A stretch of 12,158 bases of DNA from JAJXZP01 sp035505775 (GTDB lineage: Bacteria; Spirochaetota; Spirochaetia; Treponematales; Rectinemataceae): positions 1-12,158 of the forward strand of contig DATJQN010000224.1 in assembly GCA_035505775.1 (NCBI GenBank), in the 5' to 3' direction. The notes beneath the pieces were generated by a model, which did no database searches, was not told the origin of the DNA, and saw only the letters and a list, made by a program, of their open reading frames with translations. The translations under genes and the position numbers were made by a program. The number at the start of each line of letters is the position of its first letter. Position 1 is the stretch's first letter. This document shows, one piece after another, positions 6,376-12,158 of this stretch.

Positions 6376-8247
6376 CTATTCGCTCATCATGACCACTGCA
6401 AGCGCGCCCCGCCCCGCGTTCATTCCCACGACAGCGGAGATCTCGGTCTGAAATAGGGCCGGCATTCCGATCCGTTCCTCGATCAGTCCGGCGAGCCGAC
6501 ACGCACCCTGGGGGTCATGGGCATGTACCACGGCATAGTTGCGCAGGGGGGCGCGCCTGTTTCGAGCCTCCACCATCCTGACTATCTTCCTGAGATTGCC
6601 TGAAACGCCGAACGCGGCTCCGTAGAGTTTCGAGCGTCCATCGACGTCGAGCGACACAATCGGCTTCACGTTGAGGGCCGAGCCCAGCGCGCCTCCGAAT
6701 GCGCTCACCCGGCCGCCCCGGACCATCGAATCCAGCCTCCGAACGCTGACCAGAATCTCCGCTTTCCCAAACCATTCGGGAAGTCTCTCGCAGAGCTCAG
6801 TGAAGCTCTGTCCCTCCTCGAGGAAGGTTGCCGCCCGCAGCACGACGAGTCCGAGCGACCCCGACAGCTGTCTGGAATCAAAGACCCTGATGCGCTCGGG
6901 ATCCACCGCCTGCGCAGCTCTGAGGCTCGCCTCGAAAGTTCCCGACAGGGGGGCGGCCACGTGCAGGGCCACGACATGGCCGTAGTGGCTGAGCAAAGTT
7001 CGGTACAGGCGCTCGATGCCCGTCGCAGCGGGCTGCGAGGAAACAGGGTAGACGGTCGATGCCTCCGCACGGTCATAGAATGTCGCCGGGTCAAGGGTCA
7101 GACGATCCAGGTACTCGTCCTCGCCAAAACGCAGAAAGAGCGGAATGACGTGGATGTGATATCGGTCCATGAGCTCGGCGGGAAGATCGCAGGTCGAATC
7201 CGTGACCAGGGCGATCCGGTCGCCACGCTGCGCGGCCTCGGCGTCTTCGCGCTGGCGCCTCATGTCGTCCACTTTCTGCTCGACGAGCGTTCCCATCCTC
7301 GCCACGACATCGTGTACCGCTGTGGGCCGGTCCGTGTGGATGTGCACCCGCCCGATCCGCCCTGAACCGGCGACGATCAGGCTGTCCCCAAGCCCGGCAA
7401 GTTCCGCCCTGAGCGCATCAGTGTCGATCCGTCCACCTGATACCAGGAACTCCGCGCAATACCGCGGCCCCTCGGGAGAGCCATGCTCCAGCTCTGTCCC
7501 CTCGGCCAGGGGGGTCGGGACCGGCCCTGCTCCCCCCGGCTGTGCCATGGCCGACGGCGCTGCCCCGGAGAAGTGCCCGGGCATTGTCGAATCGACAGCC
7601 TTCGGGTCGCGTGGTGCACCGGGGCCTGAATCGGCGCTGGAGCCGCGCTCGAGGTAGTTGCGTGCCCCATGCACGAAGGCCACGAAGCCGCTCGCCCCCG
7701 CGTCGACCACGCCCGCCCGCCTGAGCACTTCGAGCTGGTTTCTGGTCGCCTCGAGCGACCTTCGCAGGGCGGGAAGGGTCGCATGAAACAGTTCGCGAAA
7801 GTTCTCGGCGCCGGAAAGTTCATGTCGGAGCGCCAGGGCCCAATCATGTATTACCGAGAGGATCGTACCTTCCACGGGCTCGGTTATCGCCTTCCTGGCG
7901 CTCTCGTAGGCGTGCTCTATACCGTGGACGAAGCGGGAGAGGCTGACCGTCGTCGCTCCGGCAACCGCATCCTTGAGGCCACTCAGAAACTGCGCGAAAA
8001 TCACTCCCGAGTTGCCGCGAGCGCCCGCAAGTGCGGCATCCGCCATCGATGCCATCGTGGCCGAGGCGGAATCGGAGGCTTCGATCGTCTCGACTGCATG
8101 CGTGAGCGTGACCGCCATGTTGGTGCCGGTGTCTCCGTCCGGCACCGGGAAGACGTTGATTCTGTTGAGTTCGTCCTGCGCATCGCGCAGGCTCTTGGCA
8201 CCTTCGCGAAACGCTCCGTAGAGATGATGTCCATCAAGCTCGTTCAC
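6376..8247 (-). CDS. DAK2-DegV fusion protein, predicted single-chain fatty acid kinase (FakA kinase plus FakB binding domain)
   Basis: The 623-residue protein joins two usually separate partners. Residues 1-200 are a DAK2 kinase domain, with the Mg-ATP motif NVFPVPDGDTGTNM (31-44) and GARGNSG (75-81). Residues about 260-335 match the FakA middle domain (YCAEFLVSGG, GRVHIHTDRP). Residues about 343-623 are a complete DegV/FakB lipid-binding domain: LVTDST (346-351), SSQPAATG (402-409) and LSGT (433-436). In Firmicutes, FakA phosphorylates fatty acids held by FakB, feeding exogenous acyl chains to phospholipid synthesis; here both roles sit in one chain. A low-complexity Gly/Pro/Ala linker runs from about residue 200 to 260. 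The GTG at 8245-8247 was chosen because MNELDGHHLY aligns with FakA starts and GGAGG lies just upstream; ATGs at 8283 and 8307 are possible. It lies downstream of the exported protein gene on the same strand. Confidence 0.85.
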   Translation of the reverse strand: MNELDGHHLYGAFREGAKSLRDAQDELNRINVFPVPDGDTGTNMAVTLTHAVETIEASDSASATMASMADAALAGARGNSGVIFAQFLSGLKDAVAGATTVSLSRFVHGIEHAYESARKAITEPVEGTILSVIHDWALALRHELSGAENFRELFHATLPALRRSLEATRNQLEVLRRAGVVDAGASGFVAFVHGARNYLERGSSADSGPGAPRDPKAVDSTMPGHFSGAAPSAMAQPGGAGPVPTPLAEGTELEHGSPEGPRYCAEFLVSGGRIDTDALRAELAGLGDSLIVAGSGRIGRVHIHTDRPTAVHDVVARMGTLVEQKVDDMRRQREDAEAAQRGDRIALVTDSTCDLPAELMDRYHIHVIPLFLRFGEDEYLDRLTLDPATFYDRAEASTVYPVSSQPAATGIERLYRTLLSHYGHVVALHVAAPLSGTFEASLRAAQAVDPERIRVFDSRQLSGSLGLVVLRAATFLEEGQSFTELCERLPEWFGKAEILVSVRRLDSMVRGGRVSAFGGALGSALNVKPIVSLDVDGRSKLYGAAFGVSGNLRKIVRMVEARNRRAPLRNYAVVHAHDPQGACRLAGLIEERIGMPALFQTEISAVVGMNAGRGALAVVMMSE

Positions 8248-8322
8248 TCTGCCTCCGTCCCCTGCGCGTCCGCTGCTGTCCATCCTAGCGCACCGCGAGC
8301 CGGACATGAAGCCGCTTGTTCC

Positions 8323-8877
8323 TCATGGGGAAGCCGCCTTCCCGAAGACCGAGGCCAGAGCATCCTCGACAATCGTGACACTCGTTTCGTTCGGGATTCC
8401 CGCGGCTCGAGCCATGATCCGTCCGTCGGGAGCGACGACCAAGGCGGAGATGGTGGATCGATCCCTGGCTCCCACGGCCATCGCGAACGGCTCGACGTCG
8501 ATATACAGCGTCACCGTGGCCGCCCGGGTGACCGCATCGGGAATTCCCGATCGCATGCCACCGTCGATTACCCCTCTCATGAATTTGTAGCCAGCCCCCA
8601 CCGTCGGCAGCTCCCAGACCTTCAGGCCCGGGAACTTGGTACGCAAGCGGACGATTTCCGGCTTCCAGGCCTCCACTTCACGCTGCTGCCGGCGCTGGAA
8701 GGCCACGAAAACCAGGGCTGCCGGCGCCCCGAAATCGCCCGGCAGGCTGACCGTCTGCCCCTCAAGGTTCGTGCCCTGTATCGAGGGAAAGGCGAGCGCC
8801 GCGTCCCCGAGAAGAGGCAGCACTGTCCCCACCACGAGGGACAGTGCTGCGAACGGCCAGCGATGCAGCAGCTTCAT
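8323..8877 (-). CDS. Exported protein of probable thioredoxin-like fold, without cysteines
   Basis: The 184-residue protein begins with a clear signal peptide: basic MKLLHRW, a hydrophobic core to about residue 23, and cleavage after ALA near residue 29. The mature part resembles the redoxin/ATP10-like fold: GTNLEGQTVSLPGDFGAPAALVFVAF, then a helix and LKVWELPTVG, a charged helix, and a final strand VVAPDGRIMARAAG. It contains no cysteine at all, so it cannot act as a classical thiol oxidoreductase; a structural or chaperone-like role is possible. The family call is a guess from the strand-helix pattern. The signal-peptide core is encoded by a perfect inverted pair of the GGGACAGTGCT repeat. 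AGAGGAG lies about 11 bases upstream of the start. The DAK2-DegV gene follows and may be co-transcribed. Confidence 0.75.
   Translation of the reverse strand: MKLLHRWPFAALSLVVGTVLPLLGDAALAFPSIQGTNLEGQTVSLPGDFGAPAALVFVAFQRRQQREVEAWKPEIVRLRTKFPGLKVWELPTVGAGYKFMRGVIDGGMRSGIPDAVTRAATVTLYIDVEPFAMAVGARDRSTISALVVAPDGRIMARAAGIPNETSVTIVEDALASVFGKAASP
8817..8850. repeat. Perfect inverted repeat made of two GGGACAGTGCTGC arms inside a signal-peptide coding region
   Basis: GCAGCACTGTCCC (8817-8829) and GGGACAGTGCTGC (8838-8850) are exact reverse complements of 13 bp with an 8-base loop. Each arm contains the dispersed repeat of this window. On the coding (minus) strand they encode residues AALSLVVGTVLP of the signal peptide, codons about 10-21, so the mRNA can form a strong hairpin shortly after the start codon. 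Confidence 0.85.
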
Positions 8878-8907
8878 GTCGATGTATGCTCCTCTTTGTC
8901 AGGCATG

Positions 8908-8936
8908 AATATACTGAGGTGCGCCAGGCGCCACAA
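8908..8936 (-). promoter_or_regulatory. Candidate promoter for the exported protein and DAK2-DegV genes
   Basis: On the minus strand TTGTGG (8931-8936) and TATATT (8908-8913) are separated by 17 bp. Transcription would start near 8901, leaving a leader of about 24 nt with AGAGGAG before the ATG at 8877. The support is consensus matching alone. Confidence 0.45.
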
Positions 8937-9019
8937 ATGGTCCGCTCCGAGACCTCGCCAGCGCCCCCGACTCGGCAGGGGGAACTCCCGCCCAGCCGGC
9001 AGCGCTTCAGACGCGTCGG

Positions 9020-10702
9020 CTATTGTCGAGTGATGAAGCTGTTCGTCTTGCGGATGATCACGAAGGGCACCAGCTCGTTCAGGGTCTGTCCCTCCACGGT
9101 CCGTGAGGGTCGCTGGCGATAGGTCATGTTGAGATCGATGTCCAGATTCCAGGGCCGGATTCGCAGCGTGAGTCCGCCGGTGCCGCCCAGCCCCAGACTG
9201 GTCGCACTCCCCATGAGGGTGAAATCACCCTCGACCGAGGCGCGGATCGCCAGCCACTCGAACAGCCAGGCTTCCAGGGAGGGGGCGATCGTCCCTGCGT
9301 ACAGCGCATGATCGATTCCGACGTTGTTGTCCTGCTTCAGCACCGCGAAGATCCGTCGCTGAGCGAAGGCGAAGCTGAGGGTGTTCTCGATGAACAGGGG
9401 TGCGTCCACCGTATCGAGGGCCTGGAAAGTGACCGTACTGATGCGGACGGTTTTCTCGGTCGACCAGCCGCCGAAACTGTCGAATACGATCGACGAGTCC
9501 CGGTTTCTAAGGACGAGTCCGAGGCTCGGTGCCATGCAGAGGTAATTGTGGGTCGGATCATTGCTCGCTGCGCCATTGCCTCCCACCTCGGAGGCGAGCT
9601 GCCGGGCCTGATCGTAGACGGTCATGCCGACTCCGAGGGACAGCCCAGGCACAACCTCGTTGCCAACGGTCAGAATCCCCCCGTAGGCGTTCGGATTGGT
9701 CAGCGCGGACTTGGTACCCAAGGGGGCATAGCCGGTGATCTGGTTCTTGTAGTGGTAGGCGAAGCCCTCCACACCGACGCCCCAGTTTTTCCCCAGCGGG
9801 AACCGGTAGCCCAGGAACTGGCGGACGTCCTGTTCCACGAGGCCTATCGGTATGCCGTTCGATTGGAAGCGCGTTTCCGCCTCGTTCATGTTGACGAAGA
9901 CCGACGAGAGCGTGATCTGGTCGGTATCTATGATGCCGAGATAGGCGGGATTCTCGCTCGGCAGGTATTGCTCGCTCATGGCCTTGAACTTGGCGGTCAC
10001 GAAGGTCAGCTTGTCGAGGTAGGCTTGGACGGCCGCGTTGGTGGGGTCGATGGCCTTCGCCCGCTTCAACTGCTTCTTGGCATCCGCCATATCGCGCTTG
10101 TCATACGAGTCTATGGCCTTCGAGAAAGCCACGATCGCCTCTTCCCTCTGCGCCGGCGTGGCTGGCGCGGCCGGCGTGGCCGCGGGGGCCGCGGCGCTCG
10201 GCGGAAGGACAGCCACCGAGGGTCTTACCTGCTTGAGTCCCTTGAGCGCCGAGGCGGCGAGAGTTCGGCTCATCTTGTCGTAGTCCGAGAGGGGCCCGAG
10301 ACGCTCGTCCGTCCAGACCACGGCGCCTGTCTCCACACTTATCATCCGGCAGGAAACCAGAACCACGGTGTCCATATCCACGATCGCGCCGAACAGCAGA
10401 TAGTCCGCCGCGAGGAGCTTGCCGGCCTGCATCTGTTCGCTCGGGTCCGCGGCCGCGCTCAGCGCGAACTCCATCTCCCCGAGGATCGCGTCCCGTCGGT
10501 CGCGGTCGATGAGAACCAGGCCCTTTGAAGCGTAGAGATCGGTCGCGATCATTTCGGCAAGACCCTTGCCGATGTACTTGAGCTTCGGATTGTCGCTGGT
10601 GACTGCGAAGTCCCCGATGGCCACGCGCGGCAGCTGGGGAGCCGCCCACAACGAGACGACGCCAAAGAACAACACCGCCAGAAAACAAGGGAATCGGCTC
10701 AT
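9020..10702 (-). CDS. Secreted CsgG-like domain, helical repeat region and predicted C-terminal outer-membrane beta-barrel
   Basis: The 560-residue protein starts with a signal peptide (hydrophobic LAVLFFGVVSLWA, likely cleavage near residue 20). Residues about 25-156 resemble the CsgG/FlgO/LpoB-type periplasmic fold: RVAIGDFAV, LAEMIATDLY, LVLIDRDRRDAILGEMEFALSA, LLAADYLLFGAIVD and a strand-rich end. An Ala/Pro linker (163-184) leads to a helical, TPR-like segment (185-232). From about residue 250 the pattern is alternating strands, with aromatic/Gly motifs such as NWGVGVEGFAYHY and GGLTLRIRPWNLDIDLNMTY. This suggests a membrane barrel or a beta-rich surface domain. The ATG at 10702 has GGAG five bases upstream; the open frame continues further upstream, but there it crosses a tRNA gene. 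A 6-bp hairpin (10715-10731) sits in the leader. The exact family is not recognised. Confidence 0.72.
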   Translation of the reverse strand: MSRFPCFLAVLFFGVVSLWAAPQLPRVAIGDFAVTSDNPKLKYIGKGLAEMIATDLYASKGLVLIDRDRRDAILGEMEFALSAAADPSEQMQAGKLLAADYLLFGAIVDMDTVVLVSCRMISVETGAVVWTDERLGPLSDYDKMSRTLAASALKGLKQVRPSVAVLPPSAAAPAATPAAPATPAQREEAIVAFSKAIDSYDKRDMADAKKQLKRAKAIDPTNAAVQAYLDKLTFVTAKFKAMSEQYLPSENPAYLGIIDTDQITLSSVFVNMNEAETRFQSNGIPIGLVEQDVRQFLGYRFPLGKNWGVGVEGFAYHYKNQITGYAPLGTKSALTNPNAYGGILTVGNEVVPGLSLGVGMTVYDQARQLASEVGGNGAASNDPTHNYLCMAPSLGLVLRNRDSSIVFDSFGGWSTEKTVRISTVTFQALDTVDAPLFIENTLSFAFAQRRIFAVLKQDNNVGIDHALYAGTIAPSLEAWLFEWLAIRASVEGDFTLMGSATSLGLGGTGGLTLRIRPWNLDIDLNMTYRQRPSRTVEGQTLNELVPFVIIRKTNSFITRQ

Positions 10703-10991
10703 GGATGCTCCGTAGCCGGCCGGAAGCCGGCGCGCGTTGTGCAGCACGGAAGCGTCTGAACTACAGAAAACCCTCGGCGACTCTGGGGAGATCGATCTGA
10801 AGTATATGCTCCGCCGGGGAAGAGCGCCATGAAAATCGGAGCGCCTTCGTGGCCCGCCATCCAGCCTCGGTGGCTCGGGCCGGGGTCCTCGCTCGCCCCC
10901 GGTGCATGCCGCTCTCCGGCCTGTCACGCACAACGACTCGCCTGTCGTGCCGTCGCTCTGGGGCTTCTCCTCCCGCCGATGCCCTGTCAAC
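10703..10991. other. Non-coding stretch between the tRNA terminator and the CsgG-like gene
   Basis: About 290 bp with no convincing gene on either strand; the open frames crossing it are compositional. On the minus strand a TATACT (10801-10806) could be the -10 box for the CsgG-like gene, but no good -35 box sits at the right distance. GCCGGC-CGGAA-GCCGGC (10715-10731) can form a hairpin just upstream of the ribosome site. Confidence 0.4.
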
Positions 10992-11020
10992 AAAAAAGGC
11001 CCGGCAGAAAGCCGGGCCTT
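10992..11020 (-). terminator. Rho-independent terminator of the tRNA-Gly transcript
   Basis: On the minus strand a 10-bp stem (AAGGCCCGGC pairing with GCCGGGCCTT, 10996-11020) with a 5-base loop is followed by six T residues (10992-10997). It begins 10 nt after the tRNA 3' end and is on the right strand for it. The plus strand has only a short T run after the stem. Confidence 0.9.
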
Positions 11021-11029
11021 TCGCTGTCG

Positions 11030-11100
11030 AGCGACCGACGGGAGTCGAACCCGCTTCACGAGCTTGGGAAGCTCGGGTAATACCGGTATACGACGGTCGC
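11030..11100 (-). tRNA. tRNA-Gly, anticodon CCC
   Basis: The 71-nt minus-strand sequence folds as a tRNA. The acceptor arm GCGACCG pairs with CGGTCGC, followed by a T discriminator. The D-loop contains GG. The anticodon stem CGAGC/GCTCG encloses the loop TTCCCAA, giving anticodon CCC, which reads GGG glycine codons. The T arm contains GGTTCGACTCC. CCA is not encoded. A consensus-like promoter about 140 bp upstream and a terminator directly downstream indicate a single-tRNA transcript. Confidence 0.95.
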
Positions 11101-11225
11101 TAGTCTCGTCTGTCGCTGTCGCGACACCATCTATAGGTAACCGTCGTTTGCCGACGGCGCCTTCCTCGTTCCACCGTCGTCATACGACGGTCGCTGGTCT
11201 CGTGTGTCGCTGTCGCGACACCATC
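11088..11225. repeat. 44-bp direct repeat overlapping the tRNA-Gly 5' end
   Basis: Bases 11088-11131 recur at 11182-11225 with two differences in 44 (offset 94 bp). The first copy covers the first 13 nt of the tRNA gene and its upstream flank; the second lies in the leader between the tRNA promoter and the tRNA. Each copy contains an inverted repeat TGTCGC-TGTC-GCGACA (11111-11126 and its counterpart). The 50 bp between the copies shows no tRNA-like fold, although it holds a small hairpin (CCGTCG/CGACGG, 11141-11157). Confidence 0.8.
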
Positions 11226-11242
11226 CGCTGCGATGCACTCTG

Positions 11243-11271
11243 ACTATACCTGCGACGATTGGCGACGTCAA
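11243..11271 (-). promoter_or_regulatory. Promoter of tRNA-Gly
   Basis: On the minus strand TTGACG (11266-11271) and TATAGT (11243-11248) are separated by 17 bp, a near-consensus sigma70 promoter. The start would be near 11236, so the primary transcript carries about 135 nt of leader, including the second copy of the 44-bp repeat, before the mature tRNA 5' end. Confidence 0.65.
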
Positions 11272-11291
11272 GATTCCGGCCGCTTTGGAAC

Positions 11292-11320
11292 TTGAGAACC
11301 GGGGAGGACCGGACTACACT
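11292..11320 (+). promoter_or_regulatory. Candidate promoter of the [FeFe]-hydrogenase-like gene
   Basis: TTGAGA (11292-11297) and TACACT (11315-11320) are separated by 17 bp, placing a start near 11327 and a leader of about 70 nt. The promoter diverges from the tRNA promoter, with only about 20 bp between the two -35 boxes. Confidence 0.5.
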
Positions 11321-11340
11321 TGTCGACGAGATCAAAAAAC

Positions 11341-11379
11341 GACGCCGGGTCGCTTCGGTGTCCCCGATGGATCGGCGTC
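11341..11379 (+). other. Foldable leader of the hydrogenase-like gene
   Basis: GACGCCG (11341-11347) pairs with CGGCGTC (11373-11379). Inside it an arm GGG-T-CGC-TTCG-GTG-T-CCC can fold with a C(UUCG)G tetraloop. The structure ends 8 nt before the GAGG ribosome site (11388-11391). There is no T run after it, so it is not a simple terminator. Its function is unknown and the pairing is by eye. Confidence 0.4.
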
Positions 11380-11398
11380 ACATCCGCGAGGTAAACAT

Positions 11399-12158
11399 AT
11401 GGGGAAAAAACTGAGCCAGGTCATCCGTGTCGACGAGGAAAAGTGCGTCAACTGTCACGCCTGCATCGCAGCCTGTCCGGTGAAGTACTGCATCGACGGC
11501 TCGGGCGACAAGGTGAAAGTCCGTCATGAGCTCTGCATCGGCTGCGGCTCCTGCATCGAGGCCTGCTCCCACGAGGCGCGCTCGGGCATAGACGATACGG
11601 AGGCATTCCTGGCCGATCTCGCCGGTGGGCAGCGGATGATCGCCTTCGTGGCCCCGGCAGTCGCGGCGCGCTTCCCGGAGAACTACCTTCGGCTGAATGG
11701 CTGGCTTGCGAGTCTCGGGGTGGAGGCCTTCTTCGACGTGGCCTTCGGAGCCGAACTGACCGTGGAGTCCTACCTGCGGCACATCGATGCCGCCGCTCCT
11801 CCCCTGGTCATCGCCCAGCCCTGTCCTGCCATCGTCTCCTATATCGAGATCTATCAGCCCGAGCTTCTGCCCTACCTCGCGCCGGCGGACAGTCCCATGC
11901 TCCACGCCATGAAAATGGTGCGGACCTTCCACCCCGAGTGGAAGGACAGGAAGGTCGCCGTGATCTCGCCCTGTGTGGCTAAGCGTCGCGAGTTCGACGC
12001 CACGGGAATAGGTGACTACAACGTCACGCTGGAGGCCCTCGCCCGCGTCATGAGCGCGCGGTCGGTCAACCTCACGGCCTTTCCCGAGCTCCAGTTCCAG
12101 ACCCCGCCCGCGGAACGAGCGGTGCTCTTTTCTTCCCCGGGCGGCCTTAAGGAGACCA
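11399..12158 (+). CDS. Sensory-type [FeFe]-hydrogenase-like protein (HydS-like), N-terminal part, 3' end beyond window
   Basis: The 253 visible residues carry two [4Fe-4S] motifs (Cys 16/19/22/26 and 46/49/52/56) followed by the hydrogenase large-subunit domain. H-cluster motif L1 reads AQPCPAIVSYIE with the cluster ligand Cys142. The preceding residue, a cysteine that relays protons in catalytic enzymes (TSCCP), is Pro here. L2 reads SPCVAKRREFD (190-200), with Cys192 and Lys195. Loss of the relay Cys and the PAIVSYIE wording match the PAS-containing sensory groups (C/D, HydS) rather than bulk H2-producing enzymes; such proteins usually continue into PAS and signalling domains, which would lie outside this window. 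The start has GAGG seven bases upstream. L3 and any output domain are not visible, so the sensory role is a strong inference. Confidence 0.85.
   Translation, partial: MGKKLSQVIRVDEEKCVNCHACIAACPVKYCIDGSGDKVKVRHELCIGCGSCIEACSHEARSGIDDTEAFLADLAGGQRMIAFVAPAVAARFPENYLRLNGWLASLGVEAFFDVAFGAELTVESYLRHIDAAAPPLVIAQPCPAIVSYIEIYQPELLPYLAPADSPMLHAMKMVRTFHPEWKDRKVAVISPCVAKRREFDATGIGDYNVTLEALARVMSARSVNLTAFPELQFQTPPAERAVLFSSPGGLKET

Noticed and set aside
7669..9033. Long plus-strand open frame of 454 codons
   Set aside because: It is antisense to the DAK2-DegV and exported-protein genes, which have clear family motifs. The plus-strand product is Arg/His-rich with no recognisable motif, typical of GC-rich shadow frames.
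9308..10528. Plus-strand open frame of 406 codons
   Set aside because: It is antisense to the CsgG-like gene, with runs of Arg/Gly/Glu and no domain signature. The opposite strand has a signal peptide and ordered domains.
10703..11059. N-terminal extension of the CsgG-like protein by about 119 residues
   Set aside because: It crosses the terminator and the tRNA gene, has low-complexity content and no ribosome site, whereas the ATG at 10702 has GGAG and a signal peptide directly after it.
11124..11194. Second, upstream tRNA-Gly gene
   Set aside because: The duplicated 5' end is followed by sequence with no anticodon arm or T arm and no matching acceptor 3' strand, so it is not an intact tRNA.
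11378..11932. Minus-strand open frame opposite the hydrogenase-like gene
   Set aside because: The plus strand carries two intact four-cysteine motifs and H-cluster motifs with a good ribosome site, so this is a shadow.

Overview
The window is GC-rich (roughly 60 percent by eye) and densely coded. It reads like a chromosome of an anaerobic, double-membrane bacterium, most likely a member of the Spirochaetota. The reasons are a sensory-type [FeFe]-hydrogenase, a DAK2-DegV fusion protein, a protein joining a secreted CsgG-like domain to a predicted outer-membrane barrel, and a fucokinase/GDP-fucose pyrophosphorylase-type gene. This placement is inference from gene content, not from a marker gene.

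Left part (1-3607), minus strand: the N-terminal part of a fucose-1-phosphate guanylyltransferase (Fkp-like) gene runs off the left edge. It lies downstream of tex, a nucleic-acid-binding S1-domain protein with an unusual ~130-residue disordered insert near its C-terminus. The gap between the two holds three perfect copies of a 12-bp repeat, GGGGACAGTGCT.

Centre (3608-6375), plus strand: after a divergent intergenic region with two more repeats and a consensus sigma70 promoter (TTGACA-N16-TATAAT) come an HTH-REC response regulator, a stand-alone REC protein overlapping it by 11 bp, and an acylphosphatase 8 bp further on. They probably form one operon. A repeat cluster (5122-5227) and then a separate promoter precede an adenosine deaminase-family gene, which ends 7 bp from a convergent gene.

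Right-centre (6376-10702), minus strand: a natural fusion of a FakA-type DAK2 kinase with a DegV/FakB fatty-acid-binding domain follows a cysteine-free exported protein that looks thioredoxin-fold. A perfect inverted pair of the 12-bp repeat encodes the hydrophobic core of that protein's signal peptide. Further upstream lies the CsgG-like/helical-repeat/barrel protein.

Right edge (10703-12158): a minus-strand tRNA-Gly(CCC) with its own promoter and a strong terminator. A 44-bp direct repeat copies the tRNA 5' end and its upstream flank. Diverging from it, with a promoter and a foldable leader, is the start of a two-[4Fe-4S] sensory [FeFe]-hydrogenase (HydS-like) gene, cut by the right edge.

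The most unusual feature is the dispersed GGGGACAGTGCT repeat. It lies between genes and is also read in frame as protein (Gly-Thr-Val-Leu) in two genes. A related form, GGGGACAGAGCT, lies inside several others.
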